NCBI GenBank assembly: GCA_003339415.1
Contig: PDHQ01000492.1
Location: 1 to 19,357, forward strand
Direction of reading: 5' to 3'
DNA length: 19,357 bases
Source: Ophiocordyceps camponoti-saundersi (nom. inval.)
Taxonomy: Eukaryota > Ascomycota > Sordariomycetes > Hypocreales > Ophiocordycipitaceae
A model generated the notes under the pieces. The model saw nothing but the letters and a program-made list of their open reading frames with translations, did not search any database and had not been told where the DNA came from. This document shows, in pieces, positions 1 through 10,552 of this stretch (the stretch's first letter is position 1; every line of letters starts with the position of its first letter). The translations under genes and the position numbers were made by a program.

Positions 1-724
1 TATATATATATATATACTTTTCTTCTTACTTTTTTTAATTATTTTTCTTATTATTATTATTTTTTTATATAAAATAAGTATTATTTTCTTTAATTTTTTT
101 ACTTTTTTTTTATATTTTATTTCTTATTATAAACTTTTTAAAAAATAAATATATAATATTATATATTAATATTTCGCTTTTTTAAATATTATATATATTT
201 TTTATTATAATATTTATATTAAAATTAAATAGCGCTTTTATTAATTAAAATAAGCTAAAATAGCTTATAATATAATACTTAACTTTCTTATTATAATTAA
301 TATTATATTAAGCTTACGCTTAATTAGCGCTATTAAAATATATTAGCTTATATTTTATATTAAGCTTTATAAAAGCTATATATATTTATTTATATATTTT
401 TAAAAGCTATTAATTTTACTTAATTATCGCGGAAATAAGTAATATAGCTTTTATTAGCCTTATTAATATTATTAATATAAGATTATATATATTTATTTTT
501 ATTTTATTATATTTTACTTTTAAATTTTAATTTTTAATTTTATTAATTTTTTAATTTAATAATAATAATATATAAAGATATATTTTTAAGTTTTAAAAAT
601 ATTTTCTTCGCTTAGAATATATTTCCTTTAAGGAAAAAATTAAATATATATATCTTAAAAAGTATTTTATAAGCTATTTTAAACTTCTAAATAACTATTA
701 ATAGCTTACTTTCTTTTTTAAATA
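1..724. other. AT-rich DNA with no gene seen
   Basis: This stretch is nearly pure A/T with short islands such as TTAGCGC and AAGCTT. It opens with a (TA)8 tract. It contains essentially no CA or TG dinucleotides and no ATG. I could follow no reading frame of useful length on either strand and found no alignable repeat partner inside the window. It is best read as RIP-saturated repeat debris whose identity is lost. Confidence 0.6.
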
Positions 725-1070
725 TTTATCTTATAATATATTTATAAATTTAGTTTTTTACTATATTATTACTTTTTATAATTATACTCCTTATATTTAC
801 TTATATATTATTATAATAATAATAATAAAAATATATAAAGTAAATATATTATTTTAAATCTTATCTAAAAATATAATAAGGATTAGTATCCTTTTTTTAT
901 ATAGCGTTTATAAATTATAACGCTTTAATCTTACCGCTAAGATATATACTTATAATTACCTATAGTAATTATTTCCTTTTTAAGTTTTTAGCCTTCACTT
1001 ATTAAACTAATACTTACTTTCGTAATATAAAGGAGGTATTTTCTTATATATATATATATAATATACCCCC
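725..1070. repeat. LTR-like direct repeat, left copy (element A)
   Basis: This segment aligns with 3345-3702 in the same orientation. The clearest shared part runs from TATCTAAAAATATAATA (about 862) through ATTAAACTAATACTTACTTT (about 1002) to a terminal TA-rich run followed by CCCCC (about 1070). Differences are mostly C/T and G/A transitions, as expected for RIP. Upstream of about 790 the match is weak, so the left boundary is approximate. Two direct copies about 2.6 kb apart suggest the LTRs of one retroelement. No clear TG...CA ends or target duplication could be verified, so two solo copies of another repeat remain possible. Confidence 0.5.
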
Positions 1071-3344
1071 TTAAACTTATAAGCTAATTTAGAAATATTT
1101 AATAAGCTTTAAAAATAATTTTAAAAATTATAAGATAAGATTATTAAAATTTTTAAAAGAAAACTTATAGGAAAAGACTATAAGTACGTATCTTCTATAC
1201 TTATTAAATTAGTAAAGCTAGCTAAGTTATCTAAGTATAGTATAAAATACCTTTTTCTTTTCCTCTTTTTTTTTTCCTTTTTCTTCTTCCCTTATCTTTC
1301 TCTTCCTCTTTTTTTTAAAATTTTCTATATAGCTTTTTTCTTAAAAAGGAATATAAATCTTAGAATAAACTTAGGTCTTATTCCTATATATAATTATAGT
1401 ATATAAAGGAGGTATCGCTTTTTTTAGCTTTTAACTATATATTTATTAATCGTAGCTATAATAAACGCTTTAAGTATAAATATAAGTATCCGCTTATAGA
1501 TTTTATATTTATTAAAATAATATAGTTTTTTTCTATAAAAGTTAAAGTAATAAGTACTCTTACGCCTTATAATAAATATTATTTTTTAAGCTAAGATTAC
1601 TATATCCGCCTTAGTAATATATATTAAAATTTTATATAATAATAGATATTTTAAGGCCTTAGTTATATAAAGCTATTAGGTAGCGAATAGTATTATTTAT
1701 AAAAAGTATAATTATTTATAAACTTACGCGCACTTTTTTTAATATTATATCTCGCTCCTAAGCTTAAAGTATAGCGTTTCTAGTAGCTTTATATAAGTAA
1801 GTTTTAAATAATAATATTTATATTAAACTTAAACTATTACTCTTAGCTTTACGTAAATTATAGTAATAGCTATTAAGAATAATAATAATATCGCGGAGAG
1901 TAGAGAGGTTATAAAGTTAGAAAACTCTCTTAAGGTTAAAGTTAGGAATAAATAAGTATAAGAAGGGCTATTATCTCCTAAGCTTCTTAAGAATACTATA
2001 CTTATTTCCCTTAATACTTACTAAATAAACTTAAGTTAATACTAAGAAAAATCGGCGGTATCGAAGTAAAAGTTAAATATATAAATAAAAGGTAATAATA
2101 ATATATAGTAAATATTAAAAATAATACTTATAATTATAATAATATTTAATATTAATAAAAATAAATAATATAATAATAGAAGGAAAGTATATAGATAACT
2201 AAGGTATTAGGTAACTTAGTTTTAAAGTTTAAGTTTATTATAATTTCTATACTTATAAGATTTCGAAATTTTTTTAGAATACTTAAAAAAAGGTAACTTT
2301 AAAAGGAGGTAAGTAATTTATTCCTTTTTAAAACTAATTAATATAATATCTATTTTATTAGGGAATTATAATATTATTCTAATATAAGTATTTTAGTAGG
2401 GGAAGAAAGATACCTTAAGTAAGCGTAGTAAATATATAAAGGGCGTAATTTCTTAAGTAACTAAAGTTTTTAACTAATATAAGGGGGGATCTCTAGCTAT
2501 AGGGGGAAGTGCTAAATAGTAATTCTCTATAGAGAAAATAATAAAAAGTTAGTTTTTTATATAAAAATAAAAAAAGAAAGAGAAAAGAAGATAAGAATTA
2601 TTTAATTAAGTGCCGAGAACTTAAGAATAAGTATTTAAATTAAGAATTTATAATATAAAAGTATAAAGTTTAAAATAAAATTATAAGGTTAGTAGAGTTT
2701 TTACTATAAGTCCTTTTTAAAACTTAACTTATAATAAATAACTTTTATAATAGCTATAAAGATAAAGTTAAAGTTAATTACTTACTTAATTTCTTCCTCT
2801 TTTAAGGGAAACTAATCTAAGCTATATACTTAATAATAACTTTAGTCTTATATTATTTACTTTTTATATTTTAATTTATAAATACTTTTAGGAAAAGAAA
2901 GGGGTTAAGGAACTATTTAATTAAACTTTATAAAAGCTTTTAAATATCTCTTAGCTAAGTTATACGCTTATTTTTCTTTAAGCGTGTTTATTACCGCTAT
3001 TAAAATATACTACCTATTATATTATATTCTTTTTAGCTATAACTATATAAAGTAATATCTTATAAGTAAAGAATAGTTTTAATTTTAAGTTACTAAGTTA
3101 ATAAGCTTAAATATCTAAAAGGATATATTTTTATTTATTTAGTTTAGTAAGTTTATTATAGGATATATCTAAATTAATATATTTTTAGATATTATAAAGT
3201 TTAGTAACTTTTTTTAGGTTATAATATTATTAAGTTTAGTTTTTATATTTACGGAGGATTTAAGGAGGCTTTTAAGAATAAATAGAATTTTTAAATAAAA
3301 ATATATTATATAGAAAAAAAAAGGAAGAAAAAAAATAGGTAACA
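1071..3344. mobile_element. Interior of degraded element A
   Basis: This is the region between the two LTR-like repeats. It has no open frame and almost no ATG. From about 1850 to 2700 the + strand is purine-rich, which could mean a charged protein was encoded on +. A stretch near 2200-2330 reads without a stop for about 40 codons on +, but I recognise no family. The part at 2360-3010 has an inverted partner at 3945-4510, so at least this interior belongs to a dispersed family. No reverse transcriptase, integrase or protease motif could be found. AAGGAGGT-like strings here are chance purine runs, not bacterial ribosome sites. Confidence 0.4.
2360..3010 (+). repeat. Inverted repeat, forward arm (A-interior family)
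   Basis: The sequence matches the reverse complement of 3945-4510. Anchors, in order, are AAGTAACTA near 2457, GGATCTCTAGCTATA near 2488, GCTAAATAGTAATT near 2511, AGGGAAACTAATCT near 2807, ATTTAATTAAA near 2915 and TTATTTTTCTTTAAG near 2968. The order of anchors is the same in both arms. The reverse arm is somewhat shorter in the middle, which implies a deletion in it or an insertion here. It is most likely two copies of the same transposon interior in opposite orientation. Confidence 0.6.
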
Positions 3345-3702
3345 TTTATCTAATAAAGACTTTATATAACTAATTAGATTAGATAAAGTAAACTTAGCTT
3401 ATAATTATTATTAAAATAGTAATAGAAGTATTTAGATTTAATATCTTATATTAAGTATTATCTAAAAATATAATAGGGACCGGTATCCTCTTTATAGGTA
3501 GCGAGTATAAGTAATAGCGCCTTAATTTTATAACTAATATATATACTTATAACTATATTATAGCGGCTATTTTCTTTTTAGCTTTTTAGCCCTTATTTAT
3601 TAAACTAATACTTACTTTTATAATATATATAAACTAAGCACTTTCTTATATATATATACGTAATAGTTTACGTATATATAATATATATATATATGCCCCC
3701 CC
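3345..3702. repeat. LTR-like direct repeat, right copy (element A)
   Basis: Partner of 725-1070. The region from about 3460 (TATCTAAAAATATAATAGGG) to the C-run at about 3702 is clearly alignable. This copy keeps slightly more G and C (GGGACCGGTATCC against GGATTAGTATCC), so the two copies were mutated independently. It also holds an inserted palindrome near its end. Boundaries are approximate. Confidence 0.5.
3651..3680. repeat. Palindrome with 13-bp arms
   Basis: Arms TATATATACGTAA (3651-3663) and its reverse complement (3668-3680) flank a 4-nt loop TAGT. It lies in the TA-rich end of the right element-A repeat and is not matched in the left copy. It may be a foldback of a TA microsatellite rather than a functional site. 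Confidence 0.6.
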
Positions 3703-3944
3703 CGCACCTTACTACTTTATTTTAACTTTATATCTTAGCTATATACTCCTAGAAGCTTTTATATAAAGTATATTTTCCTAACTTACTTTATAATTAAGCT
3801 ATATATATATTTATATATATTTATATATAATATACCTAATATATAGATATTCTAAGCGCTATACTTTAAATCTTATACTTTTTATATTATAATATATTTC
3901 CTCTTATCTTAATAAACGCACTTACTATCTCGGTTTTAAAGCTA

Positions 3945-4510
3945 TCTTTTAGTAGCTATAATAGTAATACTTAAAGAAAATAAACGCTAAACTAGAAGGT
4001 AAGCCTTTTAATAATATATATATATTTTAATTAAATAATATTTTAGTCTTCCTCGCTTTTTAAAATCTTCTTTAGATCTATATTATAAAGGCGGCTAAGG
4101 CGGTATATCGGCTATTACTAAGTATTTATATAATTTACTTTCCCTCTAAAGATAAGGAAATTAGCGTTATAAATCGTAATAGTAAGAACTTTATTAAATA
4201 AGATTAAAGCCTTACTTTTATACTTTACTCTTTTATAATAAATTACTAATTTTAATACTATTTTTAAGATATTTAGCTTTAGATTAAATAGTTTTACCCC
4301 GTAATATTTTCTTTTCTTTTTTCGTTATCTTAAAAATTAACTTCTTATCCCCTTCTATATAAAAAATTATTATTTAGCTTATCCCCTTATAGCTAGAGAT
4401 CCCTACTTCTATTATTTAAATAATATAGTTACTTAGTAAGGTACCTTACCTAAGTATCTACTAAGCTTTCCCAGGGTATCCTTTTTCCTTTACGAAATAC
4501 TTAGATATAA
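3945..4510 (-). repeat. Inverted repeat, reverse arm (A-interior family)
   Basis: Read on the minus strand this matches 2360-3010. The shared core is GGATCTCTAGCTATA (+ coordinates about 4393-4408), with flanking matches at AAGTAACTA and at TTATTTTCTTTAAG. The arms are about 0.9 kb apart, with the right element-A repeat in the loop. A transcript through both arms could fold into a long imperfect hairpin. I could identify no protein in either arm. Confidence 0.6.
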
Positions 4511-4909
4511 TAATACTAAATAGTTTATTTTACTTCTTAAGCTTTAAAGCTTTTATAAATTAATATCGTAAAAAAAAAATAATTATATAATATTATAATA
4601 GCGGCTATAGTTAATATATATAATATATCTTAATATTACCTTTTAGATAAGTATTATAAAATTAGTATTTAGCTCTTAAACTTATTTTTAGAGCTACTAA
4701 AAATATCTTATATTATAATCTTATCTTAAAACTTATAGCGAAAAAGAAAATATTTATATTTTTATATCCTTATTATCTTTTACTTCTTAAATTTATTAAA
4801 TAATATTTATTTATTTATAAGCGTTTAATTAAAGTAGCCCCTTATTTTTATATTTTACCTTTTTATATATTTATATAAAAAAAAAATACTTATATTCTCT
4901 CTATATATA
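4511..4909. other. AT-rich spacer, nothing identified
   Basis: AT-rich sequence with scattered GCGG fragments and an A9 run near 4570. No repeat partner or coherent frame was found. Confidence 0.5.
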
Positions 4910-6005
4910 TTTTTTAACTAGCTTATCGTATTACGCTTAAATCTTATCTTCTCTTAATTAGACTTTATTATCTTTCCCTACTTATATATTTTCTCTTTAT
5001 TTTTTTAATATATCCCTTACCGCGCTTATTATTTTAATATTACTTAACTCCTCGCTATCTTATATATATCTTTTTTTTTATAATTTTTAATTATTTAAGT
5101 AAATATAAGCTTTTTATCTTAGCTCCTTAGCTTTATATTCTCTTATACTCTCTCTCTTTTACCTTTTTATCTTTATATATATATATACTTACGCCCTTAT
5201 CTATATATATCTATATTAATATATATTATTATATTTTCTTATCTTTTCGCTATTTTTATAAATAAACTAAGTATTATATTTTTATCTTACTTTTACTTTT
5301 TATCTTTACTTTTTTCTTATATAATATTTTATCCCCCGCTATTATTTTTTCTCGCTTAGGCTAATATTTTTTACTAAAAGGTAATAGATCCTCTCTATAC
5401 TATATATAATACTCTCCTTAGCTTTATTAGAAGAAATTATTTTGCCCCTAATTATAATAAGATTATTTTACTTTTTAGGACTAAACTTTTTAACTCTTAC
5501 TAGCGGTAATATTATATTATTATAATTCGCTCTCTTTTTTTAATATAATAAAGGCTCCTCCTAATACTTTATAAGCTAATAAGATCGCACTCCTTTTATA
5601 TTTTACTTAGGAAATTAATATAGTTTTAAACCGCGACCTTATTATAAAAACCTAAATTATTAAGATTATATAATCTAAGAGTTTCTTCTGCGCTATTCTT
5701 ACGGTATCGTAAGGATTATAAGCTAAAAATTATACTTATAGCTACTTTCTCTATTTATTATGCCTTTTTTTAAGCTATTTCTAAACGCTTTATTTTAAAA
5801 ACGGCGCCTACGTAAAGTATATCCGCTTCCGATAATAGCGTAGCTATATATATTTTCGCGATTTTACTATACCTATCTCCTATATTATTATAAATATACT
5901 TAATAGCGATAATATTACTAACTATAATTAGTAATAATCTTTCCTATATAAACTTTTATATTTATTATCTATTTTTATATAACTTAATTAATTACTAAAG
6001 AAAAA
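4910..6005 (-). repeat. Triplicated unit, copy R1, with relic minus-strand frame
   Basis: First of three direct copies of a unit of about 1.1 kb (the others are at 6050-7165 and 7690-8770). Shared landmarks are a pyrimidine-rich left part ending in AGTAAAT..AGC, a TA microsatellite, TATAAGCTAATAA, ATCCGCTTCCGATA, CTTTCCTATATA, and an A-rich right end. On the minus strand, from about 5935 down to 5440, one frame reads coherently with only TAA/TAG stops. It contains IYIATLLSEADI (5819-5853) and SAEETLRLYNLNNLGFY (about 5645-5696). The same peptide is found in R2. I do not recognise the family. The minus-strand orientation is inferred from this shared peptide. Confidence 0.6.
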
Positions 6006-6049
6006 AAAAAAGAAAAAAAAAATCCTTTTTACTATTTACCTTATAGCTT

Positions 6050-7165
6050 ACCCCCTTATACTTAAAGAAACTATCTTTAATAGCTAAAAACCTTATCCTC
6101 CTTCCTTTTTAGCGTATCTCCTTACTAACTCTCTTACTCCTCTTAATATACCGCGTATATTTATTAACCCTCGTATACCTTACCTAGCCTCGGTTAAGTC
6201 CTTACTATCTTACGCCCTTACTTATTATCTTACTAATAGTAGTTATTTTAGTAAATAAGCGTTTATTTTCCTAGCTCCTTTATACTTTTTTTTACTTATA
6301 TATATATATATATATATATAAATACTCGCTTACTTACTTACTAGCGTATATATATCTAAATCGATATATAAGATATTTCTATCTTTTTTATTATTTTCTT
6401 TTCTTAACTATTTATAGCTTATATAAAAAATAGGTATATTTTTTTTCCTTATACCTTATACCTTACTTTTTATATAAAAAATTATCCTCTCTTTTATTTC
6501 CTCCTATTTAAGCTAATTATTTCTAATAAAAAGCTATAGATTTTATTATTACCTTATATCTTACTTTACTCGGACCTATTAAAAGACTCTTCTACCCGTA
6601 AAACGGTAATTATTTTATTATTTTACCTTTTAGAACTGTCCCCTTTAATTACTACTAATAGCGGTATTATTTTACTATTAAACGCCCTCTTCTTTCTAAA
6701 TAAAAAAACGCCCTTCCTAATTTTTTATAAGCTAATAAAATAGCACTCCTCTCTTAACTTACTTACCCTATTACTTTACGCTTTAAAGGTAATAATAATA
6801 TAAAAACTTAAATTACTAAGATTATATAATTTATAAGTTTCTTCCGCGCTATACTCGCTATATTACGAGGATCCCTAGTTAAGGATTATAATTATAGCTA
6901 CCTTATCTATTTATTATCTTTTTTTATCGAATATATCTAAACGCCTTATTTTAAATATAGCGCTTACGCGATATATATCCGCTTCCGATAGTAGCGTAGC
7001 TATATATACTTTTAAAACTTAGCTATACCTATTTCCTATTTTACTATAAATACGCTTAGTAGTAATAATAATATAAACTACGATTAGTAGAAACCTTTCC
7101 TATATTAATTTTCTTATTTATTCTTACTTTTATAGCTATATATAAATATTAATATAATAATACGA
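6050..7165 (-). repeat. Triplicated unit, copy R2, with relic minus-strand frame
   Basis: Second copy. The minus-strand frame runs from about 7100 to about 6480 and is the best preserved of the three. It includes KIGNRYS, VYIATLLSEADIYRVSAIFK (6974-7008 and flanks), SAEETYKLYNLSNLSFY (near 6800-6850) and SKLREECYFISL. All stops are TAA or TAG, which fits original Gln or Trp codons. The peptide is alignable with R1 residue by residue, so it was once a real protein-coding sequence. Its function is unknown. A (TA)12 microsatellite lies at 6297-6321. Confidence 0.6.
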
Positions 7166-7689
7166 AGAAAAAAAAAATTCCCCTCTCTCTCTCTCTCTCT
7201 CTTTTTTTTTTTTCCTTTTTTTAATTACTCTCCTCTTAAAGAATAAATTATAATAAATACTATAAATAAGGTTAAGGTTAAATATAACTTACTTTAATTA
7301 TTATACTTATTCTAATACTAATAATATTATATTTATATTTTCCTATTTGCTTTTATTATACTATTATATTTTCCTTTTTATATATAGTTTTTACTATACT
7401 TTTCTACTTTTTATATTTTAACTATATAGCTACTATTATTATTATAAACGCTATTTTTATATATTTAGCTTTTCTTTTACGTCTCGCTTTTTATAATATT
7501 TATATAAGTAAACTACGTATATTTATATATTATATATTTACTTATATACCGCGCTTTATACCTTACCTTTTTATTTTAACTTTATTTTCTATATATACTT
7601 ATATATTTTAAAACCTATTCTAAAAAAAAAAATAAAGCTTATCTTTTATTCGCTCTCTTACTTAATGTCCCCCGGCTAAGGCCCTTAAT
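7166..7689. other. Spacer between R2 and R3, with (CT)n tract
   Basis: This is the extra roughly 420 bp that makes the R2-R3 spacing (about 1.59 kb) longer than the R1-R2 spacing (about 1.16 kb). It begins with a (CT)10-like tract at about 7183-7202 followed by a T run, then AT-rich sequence. No frame or partner was found. It may be an insertion into the array or a deleted remnant of another unit. Confidence 0.5.
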
Positions 7690-8770
7690 TAAAACCTTAA
7701 AAAAAAAAAATCTAGTAGCTTAGCCTTATTTTCTCTCTTACCCTCTCGCCCTCTCTCCCCCCCGCTACTCTCCTCGCTCCCTTACTATTCTCCTTATCTT
7801 TTCGCGTACCTATTATTCTCTCGCTTATAGTAATTATATAAGTAAATAGGTATTTTTTTCCTAGCTTTATCTTACTTCCCCCTATTTATTCCTTCTCTCT
7901 CTCCTTTTTTTCCTTTTTTTAATATACTTACTAATATATATATATATACTTATATTAATAAATACCCCTATATCGGTATATATTATATTTTTCTCTTTTT
8001 TACTATTTTTTCTTTTTTATATTTTATCTTTTTTATAAATAAGCTAAGTATTTTATTTTCTTTTTTTTCTATTCTATATTTTTTACCTTATTTAATATTT
8101 TATATTCTTTTTATATTTTCTCTTACTTATATTTATTTTTCCTAAAAGGAAAAAAAAAAGGCTATAAATCTTATTATCGCCTTATATTATACTTTTCTTA
8201 TCTTTATAAATAACTTATTTATTAGTTAATTATAGATAATTTATTCTTTTATATTTTAAAACTAACTCTCTTAACTCCTACTTACTATATAGCTACCTTT
8301 CCGTAATACGCCCTCTTTTTTTAATATAATAAAGGCTACTTTTTACTCTTTATAAGCTAATAAAATTATACTCCTTTTATATTTTACTTATATTATTATT
8401 ATATAAGTAAAAAGTAATAATATTATTACTTAATATATTATTAAGAAGATAAGATTAAAGATTTACTTTTAAAGATTACCTTATTTCTACCTTGCTAATT
8501 CGCTACGCTCTTTTATCGGCTATATCTTAACCCCTTACTTCGAAAGGGCGCTCGCGTAATATATATCCGCCCCTAAAAAGAAGCGTAATTACTTATATTT
8601 TTAAGATTTAGCTAAAGCTTTATATATATATTATTACGGATACGCTTAGTAGTTACGATAATACTAAGTATAATTAATAATAAGCTTTCCTATATAACCT
8701 TTTATATTACTTATTTACCTTTTTAACTATTTAAGTATTTTTATTTAATATATAGAAAAAGAGAAGAAAA
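7690..8770 (-). repeat. Triplicated unit, copy R3 (most diverged)
   Basis: Third copy. The left part matches through CTACTCTCCTCGCTCCCTTAC, AGTAAATAGG and the TA tract at about 7937. The middle shares TTTTTTTAATATAATAAAGG and TATAAGCTAATAAAAT with R1. The right part shares ATATATATCCGC (8561-8572) and CTTTCCTATATAAC. The minus-strand peptide is broken: only pieces such as GADIYYASA can be matched to LLSEADIYRVSA of R2, and a frameshift lies between them. It ends in an A-rich tract near 8755-8775 like the others. Confidence 0.5.
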
Positions 8771-9455
8771 AAAATCTTTCGATATTAAGGCTTTATATAA
8801 CTATTAAACCTTAGATTTTATTAATTTACTTATTTAGAAAATAAGTCCTACTAGGTAAATCGGTTTTTATAATAAAGATACCTTAAAATAAAGCTATAAT
8901 TATAAAGGTATAATTATACGTAAATAGATAAAGGAGAGGTATTATACTTTTTTAAAAAACTCTATACTGCTATAGTATACTTTTTATTTATTTAAGTATT
9001 TATATTAATCGTCGCCTTATAAAATCTTAAGTATTTATTAAACTACCTTCCCCCGCCTTTCTACTACTATTAAGTATAGCGATTAATTACTAATTCTAAA
9101 CTATTATATTATTTATAATTTAATCTAACTAATAGTTTTATTACCTTATTTTATTTTTTTTCCTTAGCTTTATCTGTTTTATCTTATTTAATTTATTATA
9201 ATATATAAACGCTTTTATTAGCTAACTTTAATCTATCTTAATCTTATCTTCTTCTCTATTTAAATAGCTATTTATAGCCCTATAATATTATTACGCTTTA
9301 GAAAATATAAAATAAACGCTATTCTTCTAAGTTTCGTTTTATCGGTCTTTTTTTACTATTTATATAATAACGTTATTAGTTTACTATATTATTTTTTTAT
9401 TTACTTATTTAGCTAAGTTATAATAAATTCACGTCTCCGTTTTTTAATATATAAA
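8771..9455. other. AT-rich spacer, nothing identified
   Basis: RIP-type AT-rich sequence. It contains a short duplicated-looking ATAAAGCTATAATTATAAAGGTATAATTAT region near 8890 but no frame that I could follow and no clear repeat partner. Confidence 0.4.
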
Positions 9456-9484
9456 CCCCCCCTCCCCTCGCCCCCCCCCTCTCT
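9456..9484. repeat. C-rich island
   Basis: Runs of C8, C4 and C9 separated by single T/G bases, followed by CTCTCTC. It stands out in an AT-rich background. CpC is not a RIP target, which explains how such a tract can survive. No function is implied. Confidence 0.7.
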
Positions 9485-9559
9485 CTTATTATTACTTATA
9501 AGTTCTATTTCGAAAAGGTATCTTATTCCGCTAGTATTACTCCGTTATAAAGAATATAT

Positions 9560-9960
9560 AAAAAAAAATATTAAAATATATCTTTTTAAATTATCGATTT
9601 TCGAAAATAAATCTCTAATAAGTTACGTGCTTAATCCGCGAACCTCCGCTATTATTCTATTTATATTATAAATTAGATATAATAGTTTATTTATACGCTT
9701 ACTATAATTTAAGTAAAAGTTATCTATATTAAGTACGCTTAATATATATACGTAAGGCGTTATTTTATTTATATTATAAACTAAATAAAATAAGTTTATA
9801 ATACGCTTTTTATAATTAAAGTAGAAGTCTATAACTTTATTAAGTAGGTCTAAGTGCTTACGGAGCGTATTAAATATATAATTACCTTACTTATATCGTA
9901 AAGTAATAATTTATACTAACTAGTAATAATAAAATAGTAAAGATCGAAAACCTTCTCGCG
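9560..9960 (-). pseudogene. Unidentified relic reading frame with internal repeat
   Basis: On the minus strand a frame reads from about 9905 to 9560 with very few stops, all TAA or TAG. It includes a leucine- and tyrosine-rich stretch with HLDLLNKVIDFYFNYKKRI and, 36 residues later, a second version, IDNFYLNYSKRINKLLYLIY. At DNA level the two units are 9763-9831 and 9655-9728 and align well. I recognise no family. The repeated motif with I/L/Y heptad-like spacing could be a helical repeat, but this is a guess. The start and end are not definable because ATG is depleted and stops are RIP-made. Confidence 0.45.
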
Positions 9961-10550
9961 GTTACCTATAATTTACTATTATATTTCTAAATATATAAAT
10001 ATAGAACTTTTTATAACTTAACTAATAAAGAACTAAAAAATAAGGAAATCTAAGTCTTATTCTCTTATAACTTAACTAAGGATAATCGAGAGGGTAAGGA
10101 GGTATAAGTTTTATTACTTTATTAAGGGGGATATAAAAGTCTAAGTTTATTTACTTTCGCTTACGCGGGTACGGGCTAAATAATAATTTTTTATATATAA
10201 AATAACGATATTTCTCCTTTTAATAGAGCGATAGCGGTAAGAGTAAATAGGAATTATATACTATTTAATAAATTCGTAAGAAAAAAAAAATATCCTTTCT
10301 CTCTCTCCCCCTCTCTTATAAATACTTACTCTTACTAAATTAGAACTAAATATTTTTTTTATATTACTTAGCACGCTTCCTTTATAGTTATTTCTACTAA
10401 CTTAATATCCCCTTATTACTTAACTTAGTATTCCTTATATTTTACCTTTTCCTATCTTTTATTATTTTACGCTCCTCTCTTATCCCCGCTTTACCTTTTC
10501 TCTTTAGTAGCCCTTATCTTAAATACCTTTTAACTATAATATTAATTTAC
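9961..10550. other. Spacer with purine/pyrimidine tracts, no gene seen
   Basis: AT-rich sequence with an A-run followed by (CT)n near 10270-10315. The right half becomes pyrimidine-rich and leads into the next minus-strand frame. Nothing else could be supported. Confidence 0.4.
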
Positions 10551-10552
10551 TT

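Noticed and set aside
1031..3265. Several AAGGAGGT-like strings resembling bacterial ribosome binding sites (near 1031, 1407, 2300, 3253)
   Set aside because: No open frames follow and the sequence is a eukaryotic, RIP-type relic. They are chance purine runs.
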